A DNA stretch of 64,000 bases, taken from assembly GCF_051842935.1 (NCBI RefSeq), contig NZ_JBPXRR010000001.1, forward strand, positions 2,356,001 through 2,420,000, written 5' to 3'. This document shows positions 8,104-17,705 of this stretch, piece after piece (positions within the stretch are counted from its first letter, which is position 1; each line of letters begins with the position of its first letter). A program made the translations under genes and the position numbers. The DNA comes from Pseudalkalibacillus sp051842935. Lineage in GTDB: Bacteria; Bacillota; Bacilli; Bacillales; Fictibacillaceae. Under the pieces are notes generated by a model. It had not been told where the DNA came from, did no database searches, and was given only the letters and a program-made list of their open reading frames with translations.

Positions 8104-9209
8104 TCGTTTTGTTATTTTTCCAATTGTTATTTGTCATGTGGAATGTTTCCCAGCTTCCTACACTCGGTAATCCACTCCCAAACAACCATTTGGATACCGA
8201 CTTTCCTCTCATTTCAATCTTGATTCCAGCACGAAACGAGGAAGGCAACATCAAAGCTTGTCTGGAATCCATATTGCAAGAACAAGCTTACCCAATTGAA
8301 GTATGCGTGTTGGACGATCGTTCCGATGACCGCACAGGCGAAATCGTAAAAGAAATAGCAGAGGGTGACCAACGGGTAAGACTCATCCAGGGCGTTGAGC
8401 TTGAAGAAGGTTGGATGGGCAAGTCTTATGCCTGTCATCAGCTCGCGCAGCAAGCCAACGGGGAATGGTTTTTATTTTTGGATGCCGATCTCCGCTTGAA
8501 ACGAGGCACACTCGGAAAGGCGATTGCGACAGCGATGTATCAACGGAAAGGCTTGATTTCCGGTTTTCCGTTCCAGGAAGTGAATACGTGGCTTGAGAAA
8601 CTCGTGGTGCCGATGATGATGTTCACCATTGCTTGTCATCTGCCGATCCGTTTCGTCCAACACAAGAAAGATCCGAAATTCGTGGCCGCTCATGGCGCGT
8701 TTCTTTTCATACATAAGAATACGTACAAGAAGATTGGAGGACATGCTGCATTCAAGAAAGATCTTGTCGATGATATGAGTATGGGGCGCGCTGTGAAAAA
8801 AGCAGGCGATCCAGTCATGCTCGCTGATGTACACAATGATCTGACGATGCGCATGTACGATAGAGCCTCCCAGGTGTGGAAAGGCTACAAAAAGAACTTA
8901 TACCCAGGGATGGGCTATAATCCATGGTTGTTTGCAGGGGTCTTGACCTTCTATACTTGCGCCTATCTACTCCCCCTTCTCACTCTGATTGGATCCATCC
9001 TGATGCCAAGCTGGTTCTGGCCATCTCTGATCGCTTATTCTCTCGGGGTGATCATCAAGCTCGTCATTGATTGGAAGAACGGTCAACCTCTTTATTTAGC
9101 CTTCCTCCTCCCTTTCAGCATCTTGTTCGTCAATCTGATAGGGATTGATTCTTGGCGTGCTTCTCAATTTCAACAAGGTTACGAATGGAAAGGAAGGACC
9201 TACCAATGA
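8079..9209 (+). CDS. crtQ: CrtQ-like glycosyltransferase, family 2
   Basis: 376 residues: a membrane anchor (1-22), a GT2 catalytic domain beginning IPARNEEG (49-56), DD at 79-80, a DAD metal-binding motif at 135-137, and two to three C-terminal membrane helices. The last residues, YEWKGRTYQ, resemble the end of staphylococcal CrtQ. Predicted to glycosylate the carotenoid acid or hydroxyl at the membrane. ATG 8079 has GGAAGTGAAAAG upstream and overlaps the preceding gene by 25 bp; the stop overlaps the next start. Confidence 0.82.
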   Translation: MATFLTIIIVLLFFQLLFVMWNVSQLPTLGNPLPNNHLDTDFPLISILIPARNEEGNIKACLESILQEQAYPIEVCVLDDRSDDRTGEIVKEIAEGDQRVRLIQGVELEEGWMGKSYACHQLAQQANGEWFLFLDADLRLKRGTLGKAIATAMYQRKGLISGFPFQEVNTWLEKLVVPMMMFTIACHLPIRFVQHKKDPKFVAAHGAFLFIHKNTYKKIGGHAAFKKDLVDDMSMGRAVKKAGDPVMLADVHNDLTMRMYDRASQVWKGYKKNLYPGMGYNPWLFAGVLTFYTCAYLLPLLTLIGSILMPSWFWPSLIAYSLGVIIKLVIDWKNGQPLYLAFLLPFSILFVNLIGIDSWRASQFQQGYEWKGRTYQ

Positions 9210-10711
9210 AGAAAGTCATCGTACTAGGTGGCGGTCTCGGTGGATTGTCTTCAGCAATCCGCCTTGCCAGTGCAGGTTACGAAGTCACATTAATTGAAAA
9301 GCAGCCTTCCTTAGGTGGTAAACTGCAAAGCTACAAAGAAAAAGGCTATACCTTCGACTTGGGTCCAAGTACGATTACGATGCCTTCTTCTTTTGCGGAT
9401 GTATTTAGAGCAGCTGGGCGGAACATCGAAGATTATCTTACATTTTATCCGATTACGCCGCTCACACGGAACACTTTCTCAGACGGATCCATCGTAGATC
9501 TTGTGCCTGACGATGCGCAAATGGAAGACCAAATCGCCCAATACAGTCCTGAAGATGCAAAAGCATATAAGTCATTCATGCAACATGCTGGTAAAATGTA
9601 TGAGACAGCGCAAGAGCAATTTTTGAACCGCCTGTTGCTTACCTGGAAAGATAAGATGGATCCGGCACTGATGAGAGGCTTTGCAAATATCCGACCATTC
9701 ACTACGTTACAATCTTTATTGAAGAAGCATTTTCAACATCCGAATACATTGGCGATGTTCGGACGTTACGCAACCTATGTAGGTTCGGACCCTTCCAAGT
9801 CCCCTGCCATCTTTTCCATGCTGGCTCACTTAGAAAAAGAAGGAACGATCCTCGGGGTGAAAGGTGGTACCTATACAATCGTCCGTGCTTTTGAACAACT
9901 CGCTAATGAATTAGGCGTCACTATACTTAAAAATACAGAAGCGACACGTATTGTGGTCAAGGGTAAAAAAGTCGTCGCTGTTGAAACGACGCAAGGGAAT
10001 TTCAAGGTTGACACTGTCGTAGCCAATGGTGATGTCTTGACTGTATACAACCATTTGATCGATGAAGCAGACCGTCCGTCTTTTACACAAAAGAAAATCG
10101 AATCATACGAACCTTCTTTATCCGGCTTTGTGACGTTGGTAGGGATACAAAGAAAATACCCTGACCTTGTGCATCATAACGTCTTCTTCCCGGAACAATA
10201 TGAGAAGGAATTTGAAGATATTTTTCATAAAAGGATACCGCCTGAAGATCCGACGCTCTATATTTGCAATTCGAGTCATTCGGATTTGGATATCGCCAGT
10301 GAGGGTTCATCTAACCTCTTTATTCTGGCAAATGCATCGTATTTATCCCCGTCATGGGAATGGAATGAAGAGTCGACTGCAGCTTATCGGAATCGGATCT
10401 TGGACAAGCTCGAACAGGTTGGGTTGGATGGTATCAAAGAAAAGGCAGAGGTTCTTTCTACATACACACCTGACGATTTGCAAAAAGATACGTATGCGCA
10501 TCGAGGCGCAATCTATGGAATCTCCTCTAACGGATTTCAGCAGACCTTCTTCCGCCCTTCCAACCGTTCAAAAGATATAGAAGGATTGTGGTTTGCAGGC
10601 GGTACGACCCACCCAGGTGGTGGAACCCCCATCGTAACATTGTGTGGAAGACTCGTTGCTGAAAAAATCATCGAAGAGGACAAATCTCATCAGGTGAAAG
10701 GAGTTTACTGA
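9206..10711 (+). CDS. CrtN/CrtP-family carotenoid oxidoreductase (fourth paralogue)
   Basis: 501 residues with the start at ATG 9206, after GGAAGGA. The N-terminus is VIVLGGGLGGLSSAIRL and the C-terminal FAD block FAGGTTHPGGGTPIV. The central part (YEPSLSGFVTLVGIQRKYPDLVHHNVFF) is closer to the CrtP-like protein encoded at 232-1713 than to CrtN, so a terminal oxidase or a further desaturase (CrtNc-like) is plausible. It overlaps crtQ by 4 bp and fni by 1 bp, showing tight translational coupling. Confidence 0.78.
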   Translation: MKKVIVLGGGLGGLSSAIRLASAGYEVTLIEKQPSLGGKLQSYKEKGYTFDLGPSTITMPSSFADVFRAAGRNIEDYLTFYPITPLTRNTFSDGSIVDLVPDDAQMEDQIAQYSPEDAKAYKSFMQHAGKMYETAQEQFLNRLLLTWKDKMDPALMRGFANIRPFTTLQSLLKKHFQHPNTLAMFGRYATYVGSDPSKSPAIFSMLAHLEKEGTILGVKGGTYTIVRAFEQLANELGVTILKNTEATRIVVKGKKVVAVETTQGNFKVDTVVANGDVLTVYNHLIDEADRPSFTQKKIESYEPSLSGFVTLVGIQRKYPDLVHHNVFFPEQYEKEFEDIFHKRIPPEDPTLYICNSSHSDLDIASEGSSNLFILANASYLSPSWEWNEESTAAYRNRILDKLEQVGLDGIKEKAEVLSTYTPDDLQKDTYAHRGAIYGISSNGFQQTFFRPSNRSKDIEGLWFAGGTTHPGGGTPIVTLCGRLVAEKIIEEDKSHQVKGVY

Positions 10712-11757
10712 TGACAACAGAGAATCGAACATCTAAAAGAAAATCGGAACATATCGACATCGTACTGAACGAGGAAGTGACAGCCAAATCCGTCACGACT
10801 GGCTTTGACGATTTTCAATTCCGGCACCTTGCCCTTCCTGAAATCGATTTTTCAGAGATTGGTTTGGAAACGGAATTCTTGAGTAAACCGCTGAAAACCC
10901 CTTTCCTGATCAGTTCGATGACTGGAGGTACAGAGGTTGCGTGGAAAATCAACCGAACCCTTGCCGCTGTGGCTGAGGAAAGAGGCTGGGCTATGGGTAC
11001 AGGTTCCATTCGGTCTGCCATCGAAAATGAAGAAACGGCGTACACCTTCAATGTCCGTGAATATGCACCAACCATTCCGATCATCGCGAATCTAGGGGCT
11101 GTCCAGTTCAACTATGGCTACGGAATCGATCAATGTAGAAAAGCCGTGGAATTGGCTGAGGCGGATGCCCTCGTATTACACCTGAACAGTTTGCAGGAAA
11201 TATTCCAACCCGAAGGCGACACGAACTTCAAAGGGTTATTGCCGAAGATTGAACAGGTTTGTAAAGAGCTTGATGTTCCAGTAGGAATTAAAGAAGTCGG
11301 ATGGGGCATCAGCAGTGAACTCGCCAAAGAGATGTACGATATAGGTATTTCCTTTGTGGATGTTGCTGGCGCAGGTGGTACGACATGGAGTCAGGTTGAA
11401 AAATACAGGAACAAAACAGACTCCATGAAGCGGCGGGCTGCTGAAACCTTCCGTGAATGGGGGATTCCGACCACCCGTTGCATCCGTGAAATCAGTGCGC
11501 GAGTTCCAGAATGTACACTGATCGGGAGCGGGGGCTTACGGAATGGGCTCGATGCCGCAAAAGCCATTGCACTTGGAGCTGATGCTGTCGGTTTCGGTCG
11601 TTCGGTCCTCCAATCTGCGGTAGAATCTGAAGAACTTTTATCAGAGGTGCTGGAGCAAATCGAACTTGAATGCAAAATCGCCATGTTCGGAATTGGTGTG
11701 AAATCAGTAAACGAACTGAAAAATACAGACCGGCTTGAAATTAATGTCGGTAGATAA
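10711..11757 (+). CDS. fni: isopentenyl-diphosphate delta-isomerase, type II
   Basis: 348 residues, the usual size of the FMN- and NADPH-dependent type II isomerase that interconverts IPP and DMAPP. Seen: LISSMTGGTEVAWKINR near the N-terminus, LHLNSLQEIFQPEGD, and a phosphate-binding C-terminal barrel segment (LIGSGGLRNGLDAAKA). It is the last gene of the carotenoid operon, its ATG overlapping the preceding TGA, followed by a hairpin terminator. Its location suggests precursor supply is co-induced with pigment synthesis. Confidence 0.92.
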   Translation: MTTENRTSKRKSEHIDIVLNEEVTAKSVTTGFDDFQFRHLALPEIDFSEIGLETEFLSKPLKTPFLISSMTGGTEVAWKINRTLAAVAEERGWAMGTGSIRSAIENEETAYTFNVREYAPTIPIIANLGAVQFNYGYGIDQCRKAVELAEADALVLHLNSLQEIFQPEGDTNFKGLLPKIEQVCKELDVPVGIKEVGWGISSELAKEMYDIGISFVDVAGAGGTTWSQVEKYRNKTDSMKRRAAETFREWGIPTTRCIREISARVPECTLIGSGGLRNGLDAAKAIALGADAVGFGRSVLQSAVESEELLSEVLEQIELECKIAMFGIGVKSVNELKNTDRLEINVGR

Positions 11758-11763
11758 TAAAGC

Positions 11764-11796
11764 AAAAAGCCGAACCTCATTTGAGATTCGGCTTTT
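11764..11796. terminator. bidirectional terminator, crt operon / DUF4385 gene
   Basis: Stem AAAAGCCGAA / TTCGGCTTTT with a 12-nt loop and T-rich flanks on both strands, between two convergent genes. Confidence 0.85.
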
Positions 11797-11797
11797 C

Positions 11798-12244
11798 TCA
11801 TCCATATTTCTTCTGATGTTCCTTTTTCATCTTCAGATATTCATCGTCATTGCGGACGACCTTCCATTTCTCCTCAAAAATACGAGCAGAATCCGCCTTT
11901 TCCTCATCGATCTGTCGCTCATGAATCTCGCCTTCCTCGTCGTACTTTTTGCCACCTTTGTAGTTGGCATACCTTCGTGATCTCGTGTATCCCATCTGGA
12001 TGAACTTCCGAGCCATATCCATGCCGACAAAATCGTCTTTCGCTTTATAGTCCTGGAACATACTGTAGATTTTCTCTGAAGACTCTTTTGCGATATCCGG
12101 GGTTTTGAACCTCCAATGCGGAAGGATCTCACCTTTATAAGGTTCTACAAGCAACACCCCTTGCTCGCCGCGTCCAACTCTGTATAGCTCCGGATTTTTC
12201 CGGAAATCGATATTGTCAAAATCCAAATCATAATCAAAAGCCAT
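11798..12244 (-). CDS. DUF4385 family protein
   Basis: 148-residue soluble protein of the DUF4385 family, recognised from its conserved start and core (RVGRGEQGVLLVEPYK, ILPHWRFKTP, DFVGMDMARKF, YTRSRRYAN). No function is established for the family. No signal peptide, membrane helix or obvious catalytic motif is visible; the C-terminal third is very charged. ATG has AAAGGAG 7 bp upstream. It is a single-gene unit converging on fni. Confidence 0.85.
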   Translation of the reverse strand: MAFDYDLDFDNIDFRKNPELYRVGRGEQGVLLVEPYKGEILPHWRFKTPDIAKESSEKIYSMFQDYKAKDDFVGMDMARKFIQMGYTRSRRYANYKGGKKYDEEGEIHERQIDEEKADSARIFEEKWKVVRNDDEYLKMKKEHQKKYG

Positions 12245-12330
12245 CAGGAAACTCCTTTTTACGAAGAGTGTACCCTTCCAATCTACCTTTCAAAACAGCT
12301 GGTAGGCCCGTCTTCATTCTTTACATCGTA

Positions 12331-12363
12331 AAACCGGCTTCAACAAAGAGAAGCCGGTTTTTA
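12331..12363 (-). terminator. terminator of the RND exporter gene
   Basis: Stem AAACCGGCTTC / GAAGCCGGTTT with an 8-nt loop, directly after the stop of the RND gene; T-runs on both sides make it usable in either direction. Confidence 0.8.
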
Positions 12364-12366
12364 CAA

Positions 12367-15300
12367 TTAGTCCAATTTACGATATCTGCCGATGGCATTA
12401 TACAATACTGGGACAAAAACGAGCGTGAGTAACGTCGAGGTTGTTAGTCCCCCGATGACGGTTATCGCCAATCCTTTCGAAATTAGTCCTGACGCTGAAT
12501 TGGATAGAGCTAAAGGTACCAATGCAAAGATTGTCGCAAGAGCTGTCATCAGAATCGGACGTAAACGGGTCGATGAAGCCTCTATAATCGACTCTGTCAA
12601 TCCAATGCCTTCTTTCCGGTTCGTCTCAACACGATCCAAGAGAACGACGGCATTCGTTACGACAATACCGATCAACATCAACATTCCGATCATGGCACTC
12701 ATGGATAACGTTTGACCTGATATGAGTAATCCGGCCAAGGATCCAATCGGGATGAAAATCAAGGAAGATAAGATGACAAGTGGCGTGAGGATTCCACCAA
12801 AAGTGATACTTAAGACAAGGAATACCAATCCGACTGCTGCTCCCATCGCTAATCCAAGATCAGCGAATCCTTCCGAAATCATCTCCATACCGCCCGTTAC
12901 CTCTAGTTCAACATCTTCAGGAAGACTTAACGACTGAAGATCGTTTTCCACCAAACGGGCGATTTCCGTCGTATCATTTCCTTTGATCGTAGCTGAAACG
13001 GTGGTGGCAGTTTCTCCTTCTTGATGCTTGATTGAAGACGGCACCTGCAGCTCTTCAATATCCGCAACTTCACTCAAAGACTTCGGACCATCTATGGTTT
13101 GTACGGTGAATTGTTCCAGGTCCTCTTTAGAATCAAAGGTTTCATCAAATGTAAGTTCCATATCCCATTCTTCGTCGTTGATTTTAATCGTTCCACCATT
13201 GACGTTGTTCAACCTCTCCTGGACCGGTTGCATCAATTGATATGGGCTTACATTCAACTCCTCTCCCATTTCCGTCAACTGAAGTTGATACTTCGTTTGT
13301 GTATCTTTCAAATCATTCTTCACATTCTTCAACCGATCATCTTGCTCCAATAGATTGGCTACCTGAGTGGAGGCTTCCGATAGCTGATCCAAATCGTTAC
13401 TGTACAAGTTCACATCAATCGTATTTCCAGTTGGTGGTCCCTCTTGTTGGATTTCCATGGCTTTTACAGTGGTTGATGCGTACTCATTTTGCGCAACTTC
13501 TAATATTTCCTTCTCATACTGAGGCATGAGTTCATCTATTGAAGCATCTTCCTTCAGTTTGATGAAGAAGCGCGTCACATTGTCCGTAGTCGTAGCCGTC
13601 ATACCCGGCATTTGTTGTTGACTGGAGAAACCGATCGACACTTGACTATAATCAATCGCTTTTTCTTTTGCAAGGAGCTCTTCAATTTGTTGAGCAAGTA
13701 CGTTGGACTCTTCCAGTGTCGTATCTTCTGGTAATGTGACCTCGACTTCGAACGAATCACTTCCTTCTGAAGGAAGGAAAGAGACACCTAATGCAGGTAC
13801 GATTGAGAACGAGCCTACTAATAGAACGATCGATAGAGTAAATACAATCCATTTACGATTCAATGCACCTCGTAAGAATTTTTCGTATCGACCAATGAGC
13901 TTGCCCTTCTTGGATTTATGGCTTACGTTTTTGAAAAAATATTTCCCTAGAACAGGGATAAGCGCAATCGCCACAATTAATGAAATCGTTACAGAAAAAA
14001 TGACGGATAAACTGAACGGACGGAAAAACTCGCCAAGGATCCCACTTACAAATCCAAGTGGCAAGAACACAATCAATGTGGCGACAGTTGAAGATGCAAC
14101 CGGACCTAACACTTCCTTCGTCGCTTTATAAATCAGCTCTTTCTGATCCATTTCCGGATGCAGTTGCTTCCATCGGTATATGTTTTCAATGACGACGATA
14201 CTGTCATCGACAATACGACCAACCGCAACCGCCATACCGCCTAATGTCATGATGTTAAGTGTGTAACCAAATTGCTCAAGTAACGCAATCGAACCAAGTA
14301 TGGAAAGAGGCAAGGAAACAATGGCAATGATCGTAGCGCGAATATTACGTAAGAATAGCAGAATCACCAGAACGGTGAATAACGCGCCGAACCCGCCTTC
14401 TTTCAATAAAGCAGATATGGATTTATTGACCTCTTCTCCCTGGTCCATGATGGTATAGAGTTCATATCCTTTATCTTCTGTCTTCTCTTCCAGATAGGAT
14501 TGGACAGCTTCCGCTACCTCAGCCGTGTTTGCATCCTGGGTTTTGGTGACCTCCAACAAAATACTATCTTCCCCGTTAAAGCGGGAGATTTCAGAACGAT
14601 CGGTGTCCTGTGTGACATCGGCTATTTCGGATAAAGTTATTTTTGTCTGAGTTTGAGTAGGTTGATTCTCCGAGGGAGCAGTTTGACCTTGTGATGGTGG
14701 TTGTCTGTTTGAATCTGCTCCTTGACCATTCTTGTTTGGTATCTGAACAGGAATCTCAATTTCTTCGATCGACTCAATACTCTCGATACTTCCTTTAAGC
14801 TCGACTGGTATGGATGTTCCTGACTCATAGAGCGTTCCGAACGGAAGCTTATATTCTGCCTGTTGAATGGATTCCTTTATATCAGACAAGGTCAATCCAT
14901 ACGAAGAGGCTTTCTCTTCATCTACTTCCACAAAAACCTTCGTGTCCGTCTTACCAGTGACTTGAACGCTAGAGACACCCTCCAGGTTCTCTAGATGAGT
15001 TACAATCGTGGACTCGACATCTTCTTGAAGCGCACCCAGGTCTGCATCCGATATAGCAGCCTGATAGATCGGAATTGAACTGGAAGAGACCGCGAGGACA
15101 TTCGCTTCAGCATCATCCGGTAATGTCAATCCATTGATTTTATTCTGAACTTCCGATTGAAGTTCATCGATATCTTCACCGAACGGGTACATGATGGTGA
15201 TCAACGACAGATTCTCTCTGGACGTACTTGATATAGACTCGTATCCCTCCATGTTCAATAACACATCTTCAATCGGTTTCGTCACACTCTCTTCCACTTC

Positions 15301-15474
15301 TTCAGTAGAAGCATTCGGATAGACGGTCTGTACGGTCATAACTGGGAAAGTTACATCCGGAAACGTCTCCACTTTTATTTGATTGGTTGCTACAATTCCA
15401 CTGACCACCACGAGAACTGTCAGGATCAAGATGGCAACCATGTTCTTCAAGCTAAACTTTGTCATCCAACTCAT
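12367..15474 (-). CDS. RND efflux transporter (AcrB/SwrC type)
   Basis: About 1035 residues, the usual length of the HAE-type RND family. The first membrane helix follows a short cytoplasmic start (SWMTKFSLKNM), two large extracellular porter loops follow, and TM4 carries the proton-relay pair in VDDSIVVIEN. The Gln/Pro-rich insert in the first porter domain is unusual. The start is ATG 15474, 11 bp after AAAGGAG (15483 is only 2 bp away from it); longer forms would run through a terminator. Gram-positive relatives such as SwrC export surfactants or lipophilic toxins. Directly downstream of a two-component pair, which probably controls it. Substrate unknown. Confidence 0.85.
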   Translation of the reverse strand: MSWMTKFSLKNMVAILILTVLVVVSGIVATNQIKVETFPDVTFPVMTVQTVYPNASTEEVEESVTKPIEDVLLNMEGYESISSTSRENLSLITIMYPFGEDIDELQSEVQNKINGLTLPDDAEANVLAVSSSSIPIYQAAISDADLGALQEDVESTIVTHLENLEGVSSVQVTGKTDTKVFVEVDEEKASSYGLTLSDIKESIQQAEYKLPFGTLYESGTSIPVELKGSIESIESIEEIEIPVQIPNKNGQGADSNRQPPSQGQTAPSENQPTQTQTKITLSEIADVTQDTDRSEISRFNGEDSILLEVTKTQDANTAEVAEAVQSYLEEKTEDKGYELYTIMDQGEEVNKSISALLKEGGFGALFTVLVILLFLRNIRATIIAIVSLPLSILGSIALLEQFGYTLNIMTLGGMAVAVGRIVDDSIVVIENIYRWKQLHPEMDQKELIYKATKEVLGPVASSTVATLIVFLPLGFVSGILGEFFRPFSLSVIFSVTISLIVAIALIPVLGKYFFKNVSHKSKKGKLIGRYEKFLRGALNRKWIVFTLSIVLLVGSFSIVPALGVSFLPSEGSDSFEVEVTLPEDTTLEESNVLAQQIEELLAKEKAIDYSQVSIGFSSQQQMPGMTATTTDNVTRFFIKLKEDASIDELMPQYEKEILEVAQNEYASTTVKAMEIQQEGPPTGNTIDVNLYSNDLDQLSEASTQVANLLEQDDRLKNVKNDLKDTQTKYQLQLTEMGEELNVSPYQLMQPVQERLNNVNGGTIKINDEEWDMELTFDETFDSKEDLEQFTVQTIDGPKSLSEVADIEELQVPSSIKHQEGETATTVSATIKGNDTTEIARLVENDLQSLSLPEDVELEVTGGMEMISEGFADLGLAMGAAVGLVFLVLSITFGGILTPLVILSSLIFIPIGSLAGLLISGQTLSMSAMIGMLMLIGIVVTNAVVLLDRVETNRKEGIGLTESIIEASSTRLRPILMTALATIFALVPLALSNSASGLISKGLAITVIGGLTTSTLLTLVFVPVLYNAIGRYRKLD

Positions 15475-15548
15475 ATTTGTCATGACTCCTTTCAATGATC
15501 TAGTTTGAGGATACTCATGAAATATGAACTGAATATGAACACATGAAA

Positions 15549-15574
15549 AAAAGATGGAGGATCCTCCATCTTTT
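15549..15574 (-). terminator. terminator after the histidine kinase gene
   Basis: Perfect 26-bp palindrome with arms AAAAGATGGAGGA / TCCTCCATCTTTT ending 1 bp before the kinase stop codon, with a T-run on the minus strand. It separates the two-component operon from the RND gene and could allow partial read-through. Confidence 0.8.
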
Positions 15575-16927
15575 CTAGCGAGCATTAAGTGGAAGGGTGA
15601 CGTAAAAAGTAGTCCCCACTCCAACATCGCTTTCTACTTCAATTTTCCCGCCATGCAATTGGGTGATTTTCTGAGCGATCGACAGTCCTAACCCATTCCC
15701 GCCGTTTTCCTTCGAGCGGGACGGATCGACTTTATAAAATCGATCAAAAATACGATGTTGTTCTTCTTCAGGGATCCCTTCCCCCTGGTCTCTAATTGCG
15801 ATCACCACATGATCAATAGATGCTTTAGCCGTAACCTTTATGACGCCACCGAAAGGATTGTAACGGATCGCATTCGTCAACAAGTTAATCCAAACTTGCT
15901 CCAGTTGATCTTTGTCTCCTTCAATCTCCAATGGTTTTACATCTAATTGTATGTCGTTCTCTTTGGCGGTCCATTGAGGTTCGAGGAAGGTGATCACCCT
16001 TCTCAACTGTTCATCTAACTGATAAGGGACCGGTTGGATTGGATCCTGATCCGTGTCCAATCGGGCAAGCTTTAATAGATTTTGACTTAAATCCGACAAT
16101 CGCTTACTCTCTTGCTCGATGATGGACAGATACTCCTTTTGTTGACGAGCATCCTTCACAACGCCATCTTTCAAAGCTTTTGCAAATCCCTGTATGGAGG
16201 TCAATGGTGTTTGGATTTCATGGGAAACGTTCGTAACGAACTGATGTCTCATCTCATCCAATTCACCTAGCCCCCTCGTCATTTGGTTGAAGCTTTTGGT
16301 AAGGTTTCCGAGCTCGTCTTTCCTTTTGTTCTTAATGAATACATTGAAATTGCCTTGAGCCAGCTCTTTTGTTGACTGAGTCATTTCTTTGATTGGACTG
16401 ATGATCCATCTAGTCGAAATCAGGAAAATGACACTTCCTATGACAAGTATCGTGCTGAACAGGATCAACATAAGCTTTTCGAAGTCCTGAAAGAAAAATT
16501 TGAAATTCGGTCTTAAAAATAAGGCATAGGATTCCTCGCCTTTTTGAAAAGGAAGCCCCACCACTTTTCTCGGTGGCAGGTCATGACCTCTATAAACCCC
16601 ACCTGCTATAACTTTTTGAAGCTCATCATCTTGTAAGCCCCATGGATCTAAGCTTTTACCGTACAAAGGTATGTCAGATTGTTCTTTCATCAACAATAAG
16701 TCAAAGCTGACCGATGACATGGAATCAAAGTACAACGTTTCATCCATCTCTGGAGTTTCTTTATACAATTCGATGATGTCTTTTCCGACTTCCTCCATAC
16801 GAGTTTCAAGCCTGTCCCCTACCTGATACATGTGAATTCGACCTGAAATAAGAAATGTGATGATCAAACTGACAAGAATAGCGCCTAAAAACGTGAGGAC
16901 TATTTGCACATAAAGAGTTTTCATCAT
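15575..16927 (-). CDS. sensor histidine kinase
   Basis: 450 residues: TM1 (about 6-28), an extracellular sensor of some 115 residues, TM2 (about 152-172), HAMP (to about 225), HisKA with the phospho-acceptor H236 in VSHEIQTPLTS, then an HATPase domain with N box NLLTNAIRYNP, G1 DQGEGIP and G2 GGNGLGLSIA. All catalytic boxes are intact. The ligand is not deducible; placement beside an RND pump suggests an envelope or antimicrobial signal. Its start overlaps the response regulator stop by 4 bp, so the pair is translated together. Confidence 0.9.
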   Translation of the reverse strand: MMKTLYVQIVLTFLGAILVSLIITFLISGRIHMYQVGDRLETRMEEVGKDIIELYKETPEMDETLYFDSMSSVSFDLLLMKEQSDIPLYGKSLDPWGLQDDELQKVIAGGVYRGHDLPPRKVVGLPFQKGEESYALFLRPNFKFFFQDFEKLMLILFSTILVIGSVIFLISTRWIISPIKEMTQSTKELAQGNFNVFIKNKRKDELGNLTKSFNQMTRGLGELDEMRHQFVTNVSHEIQTPLTSIQGFAKALKDGVVKDARQQKEYLSIIEQESKRLSDLSQNLLKLARLDTDQDPIQPVPYQLDEQLRRVITFLEPQWTAKENDIQLDVKPLEIEGDKDQLEQVWINLLTNAIRYNPFGGVIKVTAKASIDHVVIAIRDQGEGIPEEEQHRIFDRFYKVDPSRSKENGGNGLGLSIAQKITQLHGGKIEVESDVGVGTTFYVTLPLNAR

Positions 16928-17598
16928 TTGAATACCTCAATCTTATACCCTAATCCTCTGACTGTCTTAATTGAGATGGCTGCATTAGACTTGGATAACT
17001 TGTCTCGGATCCGCTTGATATGTACGTCGATTGTCCGATCATCACCCTCATAGTCCAGTCCCCATATGCGTTCAATCAATTGGTTTCTTGTGAAAATTTG
17101 TTCTGGATAGCTGGCCAATGTATACAACAACTCAAATTCTTTTAGGGGCATAGTCAACCTTTCGCCATCTACCTGGATTTCTTTTTTTGAGGTGTTCATC
17201 GTTACATTCCTTGTTTTCAGCTCATTGGAAGCCTCAACCTGATACCTTCTTAATAAAGCTTTCACTCGCATGACGATTTCCAACGGATCGAAAGGTTTGA
17301 CCACATAATCGTCGGTTCCTAATTGGAACCCTTTCACTTTATCTTTTGTTTCACCCTTCGCAGTGACCATCAAGACTGGAATCTTGTAGTATTGTCTGAT
17401 TTCCTCGCATAACTCGTAACCATCCACTTTTGGCATCATAAGATCAATAATCGCCAAATCAATCCGTTCACTTTCCAGTTGTTCTATCGCATCTTGTCCA
17501 TCCTTCGCTTTCACGACCTGGTACCCTTCATTTCCAATATATAATGAAATCAATTCCAGAATGTTTGGATCATCGTCTGCAATTAATACTCTCACCAT
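16924..17598 (-). CDS. OmpR-family response regulator
   Basis: 224 residues: receiver domain with acidic pocket DDD (8-10), phospho-acceptor D52 and the usual Lys in the VKPFDP segment, followed by a winged-helix Trans_Reg_C domain (about 128-222, with DDRTIDVHIKRIRDKL). First gene of the operon; AAGGGA lies about 10 bp before ATG. It probably activates the downstream RND exporter. Confidence 0.92.
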   Translation of the reverse strand: MVRVLIADDDPNILELISLYIGNEGYQVVKAKDGQDAIEQLESERIDLAIIDLMMPKVDGYELCEEIRQYYKIPVLMVTAKGETKDKVKGFQLGTDDYVVKPFDPLEIVMRVKALLRRYQVEASNELKTRNVTMNTSKKEIQVDGERLTMPLKEFELLYTLASYPEQIFTRNQLIERIWGLDYEGDDRTIDVHIKRIRDKLSKSNAAISIKTVRGLGYKIEVFK

Positions 17599-17660
17599 GA
17601 AACGTGCATCCCTTCATCTTTTTTCAGTAGACGATTCAAGTATACCACCAAAAAAAGTCA

Positions 17661-17689
17661 TAAAGAAAAGCCGTCTCTTTCGACGGCTT
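17661..17689 (-). terminator. lysC terminator
   Basis: Stem AGCCGTC / GACGGCT with a 6-nt loop and TTTTCTTT tail on the minus strand, 16 bp after the lysC stop. Confidence 0.8.
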
Positions 17690-17705
17690 CTCTAACACGT
17701 AATTG

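Noticed and set aside
15475..15627. Longer N-terminus of the RND transporter
   Set aside because: It would read through the kinase terminator and the kinase 3' end; transporter homologues start just before the first helix.
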